From positions 1 through 5,543 of the forward strand of contig JAUWWA010000156.1 of the NCBI GenBank assembly GCA_030617125.1: a stretch of DNA of 5,543 nt, written 5' to 3'. Every line of letters starts with the position of its first letter. The first letter of the stretch is position 1. The DNA is from Pirellulales bacterium (GTDB lineage Bacteria > Planctomycetota > Planctomycetia > Pirellulales > Thermoguttaceae). A model generated the notes under the pieces. It worked only from the letters and a program-made list of their open reading frames with translations, was not told the origin of the DNA and searched no databases. Shown one piece after another: positions 1-4,443 of the stretch. The translations under genes and the position numbers were made by a program.

Positions 1-59
1 GGCGCAGCCGTTTACGGCCCAGCGCACGCCGGACGATCAACCCCAATCGCGTAACCCTA

Positions 60-88
60 TCCTTATGTTGCCCAGGCGAGGATGTCAA
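60..88 (-). promoter_or_regulatory. Possible sigma-70-like promoter reading out of the left edge
   Basis: Read on the minus strand, a perfect TTGACA (83-88 on the plus strand as TGTCAA) is followed after 17 bases by TAAGGA (60-65), a poor match to TATAAT. It lies just past the stop of the 105-953 gene and would drive a gene beyond the left edge. Only the -35 element is convincing, and planctomycete promoters are not well enough known to lean on this. Confidence 0.2.
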
Positions 89-104
89 GCAAAAGACGGT
101 GTTG

Positions 105-953
105 CTATCGCGGTGTATATTTGCGGAATCGGGCAGGTGGTCGACGGCGACCTTGAATGCCCATCCGCTCGACCTCCGGCTCCAGTCCGTAGTCGAGCAA
201 CTCCAGCGTGCTGCGCCGGATCATGCGACCGCTCCGGTCGAGTTCCTTCGAGCTTTGCGTGATGATCCCGCCCGGCACATCCGTCGACGTTTGCGACCAC
301 GTCGTGATCGTCCCCTTCAGATGCTGCTGGACTGCCTTGACGAAGCTCGCGGTCTTGATCTCCGCCAAGACCTTGCAGGGCATGTTGCGGACGACCACGG
401 CGACCGACGTCTCGCTGAGCGTATTCTTGCCCGTCAAGTCGGTTGTTCTGCCTTCCCGGCGGAGGATATGCGGCGAGATTGCCGCCGAGTAGTATATTTT
501 CGTGACGATCTTGCTGCTGGGGCCGGAGAACTCGCACTGAATGACCTTGCAGGGGATATCGCTGCCTTCGATCGTGACCCGTCCGGCGGGCAGCTCCGTG
601 CATTTGAGTTCCCGGCCGACCGTCTCGCCATAGAGTCCCTGCTTGACGGTTTGCGGCTCGGGGTCGAATCGCTTGCCGGCCACTTCGACGCAGACCACCA
701 CGCCGAGCGTGATACCGTCGTTGCCCACTTTCATCAGCGTCGTCTTGGTCTCGGTGATGCTGGTGCTGGTCACGAACCCCTTGTTATCGAGCGTTTCGGT
801 GATGACTCGGACGAGCTTCCACGCACCCGGCTTGAACGCACCCCAGGGATGATGCTTGGGCGAGATTCTCGCTGCTTCGACAGTGTCGATGTCCAGGCAA
901 AGGCCGAGCACCAGCGAAAACGCCAGAAGACATGAAGCCAGGGGACGTATCAT
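105..953 (-). CDS. Secreted protein of unknown function (282 aa)
   Basis: I do not recognise a named family. The protein begins with a clear Sec signal peptide: MIRP, a hydrophobic core at about residues 5-20, then a likely cleavage after Val-Glu-Ala at residue 27. The exported part should be about 255 residues, and I see no further membrane segment or lipobox. It is rich in Thr, Ser and Val and looks like a beta-rich domain. A short motif occurs twice, IPCKVI at 133-138 and MPCKVL at 191-196, which hints at two related halves, and further cysteines stand at 88, 118 and 140. The last 18 residues are Arg/Pro-rich and probably disordered. I chose the ATG at 953 because GGAGAG lies just upstream and the signal peptide starts there; the frame is open back to 1079, but that extension has no export signal. 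The stop is TAG. It is the last of three minus-strand genes for exported proteins and is separated from the next by 269 bp, so it probably has its own promoter. Confidence 0.82.
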   Translation of the reverse strand: MIRPLASCLLAFSLVLGLCLDIDTVEAARISPKHHPWGAFKPGAWKLVRVITETLDNKGFVTSTSITETKTTLMKVGNDGITLGVVVCVEVAGKRFDPEPQTVKQGLYGETVGRELKCTELPAGRVTIEGSDIPCKVIQCEFSGPSSKIVTKIYYSAAISPHILRREGRTTDLTGKNTLSETSVAVVVRNMPCKVLAEIKTASFVKAVQQHLKGTITTWSQTSTDVPGGIITQSSKELDRSGRMIRRSTLELLDYGLEPEVERMGIQGRRRPPARFRKYTPR

Positions 954-1222
954 GGTCTCTCCAACGTGGAATGCGCCAGCGAAACTTTCGCCGACACGGC
1001 CGCAGGGCCTTTCACGACAATGTAGCCCAAAATCACCCGGCTTGCACGCCTTGCCGGGCGGTCTATACCACTTGTACAAGATACGCCGACTGCACGCAAC
1101 CAGTTATAACGCGAGCAGTGGAGTAGTTCACTCCCCCGGAACGAAGGGGGTTCGAATTCCCGGCCTTCCTCTTCCACTGCGTTCCCCCCGATCGGGCAGA
1201 CGGGATAGGGGAGGACGGGCTC
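954..1222. other. Gene-free gap holding palindromes and a tRNA-like fragment
   Basis: No convincing gene is seen in this 269-bp gap between two minus-strand genes. It should contain the promoter and leader of the 105-953 gene. It holds a hairpin with 6-bp arms (CCCGGC 1036-1041, GCCGGG 1053-1058). On the minus strand this hairpin is followed by TGATTTT, so it could be a weak terminator or leader structure. It also holds two perfect 10-bp palindromes, CTTGTACAAG (1071-1080) and CCCGATCGGG (1187-1196), and the inverted repeat 1115-1180 listed separately. Short open frames here have no start signals or recognisable protein character. Confidence 0.5.
1115..1180. repeat. Inverted repeat enclosing a T-arm-like sequence
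   Basis: Perfect 8-bp arms, GCAGTGGA (1115-1122) and TCCACTGC (1173-1180), enclose 50 bases. Inside are a CCCCC/GGGGG hairpin (1133-1137 with 1146-1150) and, on the plus strand, GGTTCGAATTCC (1149-1160), which resembles the T-arm of a tRNA. A tRNA cloverleaf cannot be completed: the base after the T-loop is T instead of the near-invariant C61, no 5' acceptor strand matches, and the space is too short. It may be a decayed tRNA piece or simply a structured repeat. Confidence 0.45.
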
Positions 1223-1480
1223 TCAGTCCTTCGCGTCGGCGGCCGCTTCCTGCTCAAGGCCCGCTTCCGCGGCCGTGGGAAAGGAATCGGCCTTGGCACG
1301 CTTCCGCAACACGGACTCGTCGAGCTTCGAGCCGATCCGTGCCGGCAGCGTCCGGCCGGCGCCGATCGGACCGCCTCGCGGGGTGCTCTTGGGCGTCACG
1401 CCACACCCGCCAAGCAGCAGCACCATGACGGCGGCCAACATCACCGGTTTCAGCCAAAAGTGTCGACGTCGGCTGGTCAT
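1223..1480 (-). CDS. Small putative lipoprotein (85 aa)
   Basis: This is a short exported protein of unknown function. The N-terminus has basic residues (TSRRR, K11), a hydrophobic core at about 13-23 and a lipobox Leu-Gly-Gly-Cys ending at Cys26. Signal peptidase II should therefore cleave before Cys26 and leave a lipid-anchored protein of about 60 residues. The mature part starts with a Gly/Pro/Ser/Thr-rich linker and ends in a charged, helix-prone Ala/Glu-rich tail (about 50-85) containing DSFPTAAEAG; no enzyme motif is visible. The start is the ATG at 1480, preceded on the minus strand by the purine-rich AGGCGAGAG, and the stop is TGA. It lies 105 bp downstream of the 1586-2017 gene on the same strand, with a palindromic repeat between them. 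Co-transcription is possible but not shown. A role in the cell envelope is inference from the lipobox alone. Confidence 0.78.
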   Translation of the reverse strand: MTSRRRHFWLKPVMLAAVMVLLLGGCGVTPKSTPRGGPIGAGRTLPARIGSKLDESVLRKRAKADSFPTAAEAGLEQEAAADAKD

Positions 1481-1497
1481 CTCTCGCCTTTCGTGGT

Positions 1498-1542
1498 ACA
1501 GGCCTCTTGCCTGTGTTGCTCAGTCACAGGCTGGAAGCCTGT
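1498..1542. repeat. Paired palindromic repeat (REP-like), between two genes
   Basis: Two imperfect 17-bp palindromes stand side by side: ACAGGCCTCTTGCCTGT (1498-1514) and ACAGGCTGGAAGCCTGT (1526-1542). They also pair with each other: ACAGGC 1498-1503 with GCCTGT 1537-1542, and GCCTGTG 1509-1515 with CACAGGC 1525-1531. The whole block can therefore fold as one hairpin with a 9-base loop. Sequences of this ACAGGC...GCCTGT type are, from memory, scattered between genes in planctomycete and verrucomicrobial genomes. It may stabilise or end the upstream minus-strand transcript. No transposase or target-site duplication is visible. Confidence 0.75.
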
Positions 1543-1585
1543 TGCTGCGCCTGCTGTGAATAATCCGGTCCAGACGAGTTGTCGG

Positions 1586-2017
1586 TTACGGGTCCTGACG
1601 CTCCAGACTCATCCAGTCATCAACCGACTTGAGCACCTTGGGCTCTTTACGTCGAAAGAGCGAGTTGAGCCACGACGACTGCTTCTTCGGCGGTCGAGAC
1701 GACCGTCGCGGGTCCGACCGGTGAAGCCATCCGGGACGCCGGGTGCCGCCGGGCTTCGCGGCGGTCCTCTTCAACGAGAGCGCGTCCTTCGTTTTCGAGA
1801 AAAATTCCTTGGTGTCGGCGCCCAACTTCTCTAACGGTGACGGTTTCTTCGCCCGCTCCCGGTCGGCCGTCTCCGATCTCCTTCGCTCGGCCGCCTTCGA
1901 GTGCTTCTTGCCGAACGGGCTGAGTTTCGCCAGCGACCAACCTTCGGCCGCTGCAGTTTGGCTGGCCAGCAGAAGTGCCACCACGACGGCGACCGACAGA
2001 ATTCGTGTGATTTTCAT
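1586..2017 (-). CDS. Basic secreted protein of unknown function (143 aa)
   Basis: I do not recognise a named family. Residues 1-24 form a typical Sec signal peptide: MKITR, a Val/Ala/Leu core at 8-18, and AAA before Glu25. The mature protein of about 119 residues is strongly basic. It has a Lys/Arg/Glu-rich stretch (37-60), a probable amphipathic helix (61-82), an Arg/Pro/Ser-rich disordered part (84-113), and an ordered-looking C-terminus with SSWLNSLFRRKEP and VDDWMSLERQDP (114-143). The Trp-rich C-terminal block looks like a short conserved tail and may be the functional part. The ATG at 2017 was chosen because the signal peptide starts there; the frame is open upstream to 2245 but the extra residues look non-coding, and no good Shine-Dalgarno precedes 2017. 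The stop is TAA. It is divergent from proC across 236 bp, which should hold promoters for both. Confidence 0.75.
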   Translation of the reverse strand: MKITRILSVAVVVALLLASQTAAAEGWSLAKLSPFGKKHSKAAERRRSETADRERAKKPSPLEKLGADTKEFFSKTKDALSLKRTAAKPGGTRRPGWLHRSDPRRSSRPPKKQSSWLNSLFRRKEPKVLKSVDDWMSLERQDP

Positions 2018-2253
2018 GACGAGAATGTCTTGATCTCTTGCCGGAGGAGAAACGCCGCGGACGTGACGGCCCGATGGCGAAAAGCTTGGGGTGGGAGTGT
2101 CGCAAAAACGGCCGCTGGTGTCCAGGGGAATTCCGAGGGGGCTGTTGCCCCTTTCTGCGGGGAGTGCGAATCGTGCGCATGCCGCAATACCACCTGCCGT
2201 TTTCTCGCGGCCCCCATTGCATCCACCTCCGCTTTGGCATAGCATCGGCGTTC
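2018..2253. other. Divergent intergenic region between 1586-2017 and proC
   Basis: This gap should carry promoters for the minus-strand secreted-protein gene and for proC. A small hairpin, GGGGC (2138-2142) TGTT GCCCC (2147-2151) followed by TTT, reads like a weak terminator on the plus strand. I see no promoter strong enough to call: TTGCAT (2217-2222) and TAGCAT (2240-2245) have a 17-base spacing before proC, but both are poor matches. The proC frame stays open through this gap back to 2038, yet the translation there has no family similarity. Confidence 0.35.
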
Positions 2254-2796
2254 ATGTTGAAGCAACGAATTGGCATGGTCGGGGCCGGGCAAATGGCCAC
2301 GGCCCTGGGACAGAGTTTCGTCCGCTCCACGCTCGTGCCAGCCGAAAACCTCTTGGCCTCCGACCCGGACGCCGAGGCCCGCGGGCGCTTCGCCGAGGCT
2401 ACCGGTGGGCAAACCACCGACGACAACGCCCGGCTGGCCGAGCAGTCGGACGTGATCTTCCTCGCCGTCAAGCCACAGCAGATGGGCGACGTCACCACCG
2501 GCCTGGCCGGCAAAATCACGGCCGACAAGCTCGTCGTCTCGATCGCCGCCGGTGTGCGGCTGGCTGTCCTGGCCGATGCGCTGGGGGCCCAGGTCCGACT
2601 GGTCCGCGTGATGCCCAACACCCCGTGCCTGGTGGGCCAAGGGGCCTGCGGATTCTGCCTGGGCGAGAAGGCGAGCGAGGGCGACGCCGTGCTGGTCGAA
2701 CAACTGCTCGGCGCCGTTGGCGTCGCGTATCGCCTCGACGAGACACTGTTGGATGCCGTCACCGGACTGTCGGGCTCCGGGCCGGCGTTCGTCTAG
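2254..2796 (+). CDS. proC: ProC N-terminal part (180 aa), up to the premature TAG
   Basis: This is the open frame that would be translated if the TAG terminates. It contains the complete NAD(P)-binding Rossmann domain (about residues 1-165) and the first residues of the C-terminal domain (SGSGPAFV at 173-180), then stops. Alone it should bind dinucleotide at best, because the dimerisation and substrate-binding helices are missing. Details of the whole gene are in the entry for 2254-3069. Confidence 0.7.
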   Translation: MLKQRIGMVGAGQMATALGQSFVRSTLVPAENLLASDPDAEARGRFAEATGGQTTDDNARLAEQSDVIFLAVKPQQMGDVTTGLAGKITADKLVVSIAAGVRLAVLADALGAQVRLVRVMPNTPCLVGQGACGFCLGEKASEGDAVLVEQLLGAVGVAYRLDETLLDAVTGLSGSGPAFV

Positions 2797-3069
2797 ACCA
2801 TCATCGAAGCCCTAAGCGACGGCGGCGTGCGGATGGGCCTGCCGCGCGCCGTCGCCACCGCGCTGGCCACCCAGACTGTCCGCGGGGCAGCCGAGATGGT
2901 CGCCGTCACCGGCGAGCACACCGGCGTGCTCCGCGACCGCGTCACCAGTCCCGGCGGCACCACGATCGCCGGAATCGAGAAGCTGGAATCCGCCGGGCTT
3001 CGCGCCGCATTGATCGCCGCCGTCGAGGCCGCCACCCGGCGATCCGTCGAACTGGGAGCGACGTCGTAA
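2797..3069 (+). pseudogene. proC: ProC C-terminal part after the TAG (90 codons)
   Basis: This stretch continues in the same frame and encodes the C-terminal helical domain, from [10 protein letters not shown] through the signature [10 protein letters not shown] to the final ELGATS. No second lesion is seen. Possible internal starts are a GTG at 2827 or an ATG at 2833, but neither has a ribosome-binding site, and both would omit the first helix of the domain. Independent translation is therefore unlikely. It is best seen as the intact remainder of a recently interrupted gene, or as the read-through part of a full-length product. Confidence 0.65.
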
Positions 3070-3072
3070 AGA

Positions 3073-3197
3073 GGGCAGAGGGCGGACGGCAGAAGAGAGG
3101 AGTGGGGAGCGAAGAAGGAAGGATGAAGGATGAACGGACCCCTGATCGCTGATGACTGACGACTGATCAGAGGTTGCTATCCACTATCCACTATCCA
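3073..3197. repeat. Chain of different 7-base tandem repeats between proC and the next gene
   Basis: Almost all of the 140-bp gap is built from short tandem repeats with a 7-base period. In order: GGGCAGA, GGGCGGA, CGGCAGA (3073-3093); GGATGAA twice (3121-3134), preceded by a near copy GAAGGAA (3114-3120); CTGATCG, CTGATGA, CTGACGA, CTGATCA (3142-3169); and CTATCCA three times (3177-3197). The units differ in sequence but share the period. Heptamer short tandem repeats are known between genes in heterocyst-forming cyanobacteria; that these belong to the same class is inference. The last array ends 12 bases before the start of the next gene, in the place of its ribosome-binding region. Confidence 0.75.
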
Positions 3198-3209
3198 TTA
3201 CCACCTGCC

Positions 3210-3713
3210 ATGTCGATGTTCGAAGACAACCGGTACCGTTGGCGCGAGACGTACTTCGTGTTGTTCCGTTCGAGCGACCGTCCGGCGCTGGGAAAGGTTC
3301 AACAAGTGCTGTCCACGCTCAACGAGCAGTACGAACTGACGAACCTCCGTGCCGACAAGCAGCACCGGATCGACTCGCTCACGCTGATCTCGCCCGAGGA
3401 CTTCGCCGCACTAGACATCTGCTACACCGAGGGCCCGGAGGTCCTCGAACAGGGGGCGGAGTTGGCCGACCAGATGCACTCCACCGACGACGAACTGAAC
3501 AAGGAGGCGGTCGTCAAGCAAATCCGGCAGTTCGATGCCCGGCTCGACGTGCTCCACTTCGAGCAGGTTCCCGATCTCTCCGAAGAGGCCGAGGATGAAG
3601 ACGAAATACTCGATCCCAGCGCATTGCTGCTGGTGCTCAATGCGTTGGCCGAACTCACCGGCGGCATTGCCGTCGACCCGCAGTCGGGCTCCGTGCTGTC
3701 GGACAAGGACTGA
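3210..3713 (+). CDS. Conserved hypothetical acidic protein upstream of efp (167 aa)
   Basis: The function is unknown. From memory it resembles a protein found widely in planctomycetes, with a start like FEDNRYRWRETYFVLF, a central LTLISPEDFAALDICY and a C-terminal LDPSALLLVLNALAELTGG...DPQSG. It has no signal peptide or membrane segment, so it is probably cytoplasmic. Residues 8-75 look like an alpha/beta domain. Residues 84-112 are probably helical, 124-133 form a very acidic linker, and 134-151 form a hydrophobic helix. No catalytic motif is evident. Two ATGs, at 3210 and 3216, are both possible starts; the longer frame back to a TTG at 3174 runs through heptamer repeats and is rejected. 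No Shine-Dalgarno is visible. It lies 140 bp after proC and 48 bp before efp on the same strand, so it may share a transcript with efp. A translation-related role would be guesswork from that neighbour. Confidence 0.85.
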   Translation: MSMFEDNRYRWRETYFVLFRSSDRPALGKVQQVLSTLNEQYELTNLRADKQHRIDSLTLISPEDFAALDICYTEGPEVLEQGAELADQMHSTDDELNKEAVVKQIRQFDARLDVLHFEQVPDLSEEAEDEDEILDPSALLLVLNALAELTGGIAVDPQSGSVLSDKD

Positions 3714-3735
3714 CTCGTTCGCATGCCTTATGTCA

Positions 3736-3749
3736 CTCATCGCTCATCG
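3736..3749. repeat. Two perfect CTCATCG heptamers before efp
   Basis: CTCATCG occurs twice in tandem (3736-3742 and 3743-3749), in the 48-bp gap between the hypothetical gene and efp, ending 12 bases before the efp start. It has the same 7-base period, and the same distance to the next start, as the arrays at 3073-3197. Two copies alone could be chance. Confidence 0.5.
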
Positions 3750-3761
3750 GGCAACGTAACC

Positions 3762-4325
3762 ATGCTAGCGAAGGAAATCAAACGCGGCCACGTCGTCAAC
3801 TTCGGCGGCGCCCCGTGTATGATCGAGACGATCAGCGTGCAAACGCCCTCAGCTCGCGGCACTGCTACGCTCTACAAGTTCCGGGCGCGCAACCTCCAAA
3901 CGAAGCAGAAGGTCGACATTACGCTCAAGGGCGGCGACTCGCTCGATGAGGCCGATTTCCGGCGCCGGCCGATCAAGTACCTCTATGCCGACGCCGCCGA
4001 GATGCACTTCATGGACGAACAGAACTACGAGCAGTACGCACTGTCGAAGGACGACCTCGCCGAGGAGTGCAAGTACATCACCGAGGAGTCGGAGGGCCTG
4101 CAAGCGCTGATCTACAACGACGAGTGCATCGGCATTCAGGCGCCGCTGACCGTGGAGTTGAAAGTCGTGCAGTGCGACCCGGGCATCAAGGGCGCGTCGG
4201 CCACCGCCCGGACCAAACCCGCCACGCTCGAAACCGGCCTGATCGTCCAGGTGCCCGAGTACCTCGGCGAGGGTGAGACCATCAAAATCGACACCCGTAG
4301 CGGCGAGTATGTCGCTCGGGCATAG
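3762..4325 (+). CDS. efp: Elongation factor P, YeiP/EfpL-like type (187 aa)
   Basis: EF-P binds stalled ribosomes between the P and E sites and helps form peptide bonds at proline runs. The 187-aa length fits the family (about 188). The three-domain layout is visible: an N-terminal KOW-like domain (1-65), a middle OB domain (about 68-125), and a C-terminal OB domain with the family signature region (GIKGASATARTKPATLETGLIVQVPEY, near 145-172). The conserved loop that reaches the peptidyl-transferase centre reads TPSARGTATLYK (28-39). Arg32 stands where E. coli EF-P has the modified Lys34. This loop, and the C-terminal YVARA, resemble E. coli YeiP/EfpL (SPTARGAATLYK, ending GRA) more than classical EF-P, so efpL is an alternative name. 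The ATG at 3762 gives the family N-terminus MLAKEIKRG; an upstream in-frame ATG at 3723 adds residues encoded partly by the heptamers. No Shine-Dalgarno is seen. The stop is TAG. It is the last plus-strand gene, convergent with xseA. Confidence 0.95.
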   Translation: MLAKEIKRGHVVNFGGAPCMIETISVQTPSARGTATLYKFRARNLQTKQKVDITLKGGDSLDEADFRRRPIKYLYADAAEMHFMDEQNYEQYALSKDDLAEECKYITEESEGLQALIYNDECIGIQAPLTVELKVVQCDPGIKGASATARTKPATLETGLIVQVPEYLGEGETIKIDTRSGEYVARA

Positions 4326-4357
4326 TGGTCTGTATCACTGCAAACGTGGAGTTGACC

Positions 4358-4427
4358 GTTTAGCGGGGCCGCAACGCGGCCCGCTCAAATCCGACTATCA
4401 CGCACCCGCGTTGCGGCCCCGCTAAAC
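4358..4427. repeat. Long perfect inverted repeat with a nested hairpin, between efp and xseA
   Basis: Two 22-base arms (4358-4379 and 4406-4427) are perfect reverse complements, running from GTTTAGCGGGG to the matching CCCCGCTAAAC, around a 26-base loop. The left arm can also fold locally: GGGCCGC (4366-4372), AAC, GCGGCCC (4376-4382), extendable to AGCGGG/CCCGCT with one bulged G. Two exclusive folds are therefore possible. It sits 32 bp past the efp stop and 16 bp before the xseA stop, where a bidirectional terminator is expected, but neither side has a T-run. It could instead be a mobile palindromic repeat. Confidence 0.85.
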
Positions 4428-4443
4428 ATGGCGCCCTGCTCGC

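Larger units (their letters stand above)
2254..3069 (+). pseudogene. proC: Pyrroline-5-carboxylate reductase, interrupted by one in-frame TAG
   Basis: ProC catalyses the last step of proline synthesis, the NAD(P)H-dependent reduction of 1-pyrroline-5-carboxylate in the cytoplasm. Counting the interrupted codon there are 271 residues, against 269 in E. coli ProC. Visible family motifs in order are the Rossmann loop GMVGAGQM (7-14), AVKPQQM (71-77), VSIAAG (95-100), RVMPNTP (118-124), SGSGPAFV (173-180) and [10 protein letters not shown] (228-237). Codon 181 (2794-2796) is TAG, where relatives have Tyr or Phe, and the same frame continues with clear homology to TAA at 3067. A single base change from TAC, TAT or similar would explain it. 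The truncated product would lack the C-terminal helical domain that forms the dimer and much of the active site, so the gene as written is probably inactive unless the stop is read through. The ATG at 2254 sits directly before the first Rossmann strand; no Shine-Dalgarno is visible. A sequence or assembly error is a real alternative to a true mutation. Confidence 0.88.

Noticed and set aside
99..935. Long plus-strand open frame (278 codons) opposite the secreted-protein gene
   Set aside because: Its translation is Arg/Asp/Leu-rich without family character, and the opposite strand has a signal peptide, a ribosome-binding site and a plausible protein. It is a high-GC shadow.
1117..1177. A functional tRNA gene on the plus strand
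   Set aside because: Only the T-loop resembles a tRNA. No acceptor stem, anticodon arm or D-arm can be completed, and the T-stem pairs poorly.
1647..2762. Minus-strand open frame of 371 codons across the divergent gap and proC
   Set aside because: It spans two real genes and an intergenic region, has Ser/Arg/Pro-rich nonsense composition and no start signal.
2091..3152. Plus-strand open frame of 353 codons overlapping proC
   Set aside because: It is extremely Arg/Gly-rich with no motif and overlaps a clear ProC frame, so it is a shadow. It does not bypass the TAG by a sensible frameshift, because ProC homology stays in one frame on both sides.
3073..3197. CRISPR array
   Set aside because: Units are 7 bases long and contiguous, without spacers or cas genes.
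3723..3761. Upstream ATG at 3723 as the efp start
   Set aside because: The extra 13 residues are encoded partly by the CTCATCG repeats and do not match the EF-P N-terminus, which begins at the ATG at 3762.
4358..4427. Standard rho-independent terminator
   Set aside because: The stem is strong, but neither strand has a T-run after it. A terminator role is possible but not shown.
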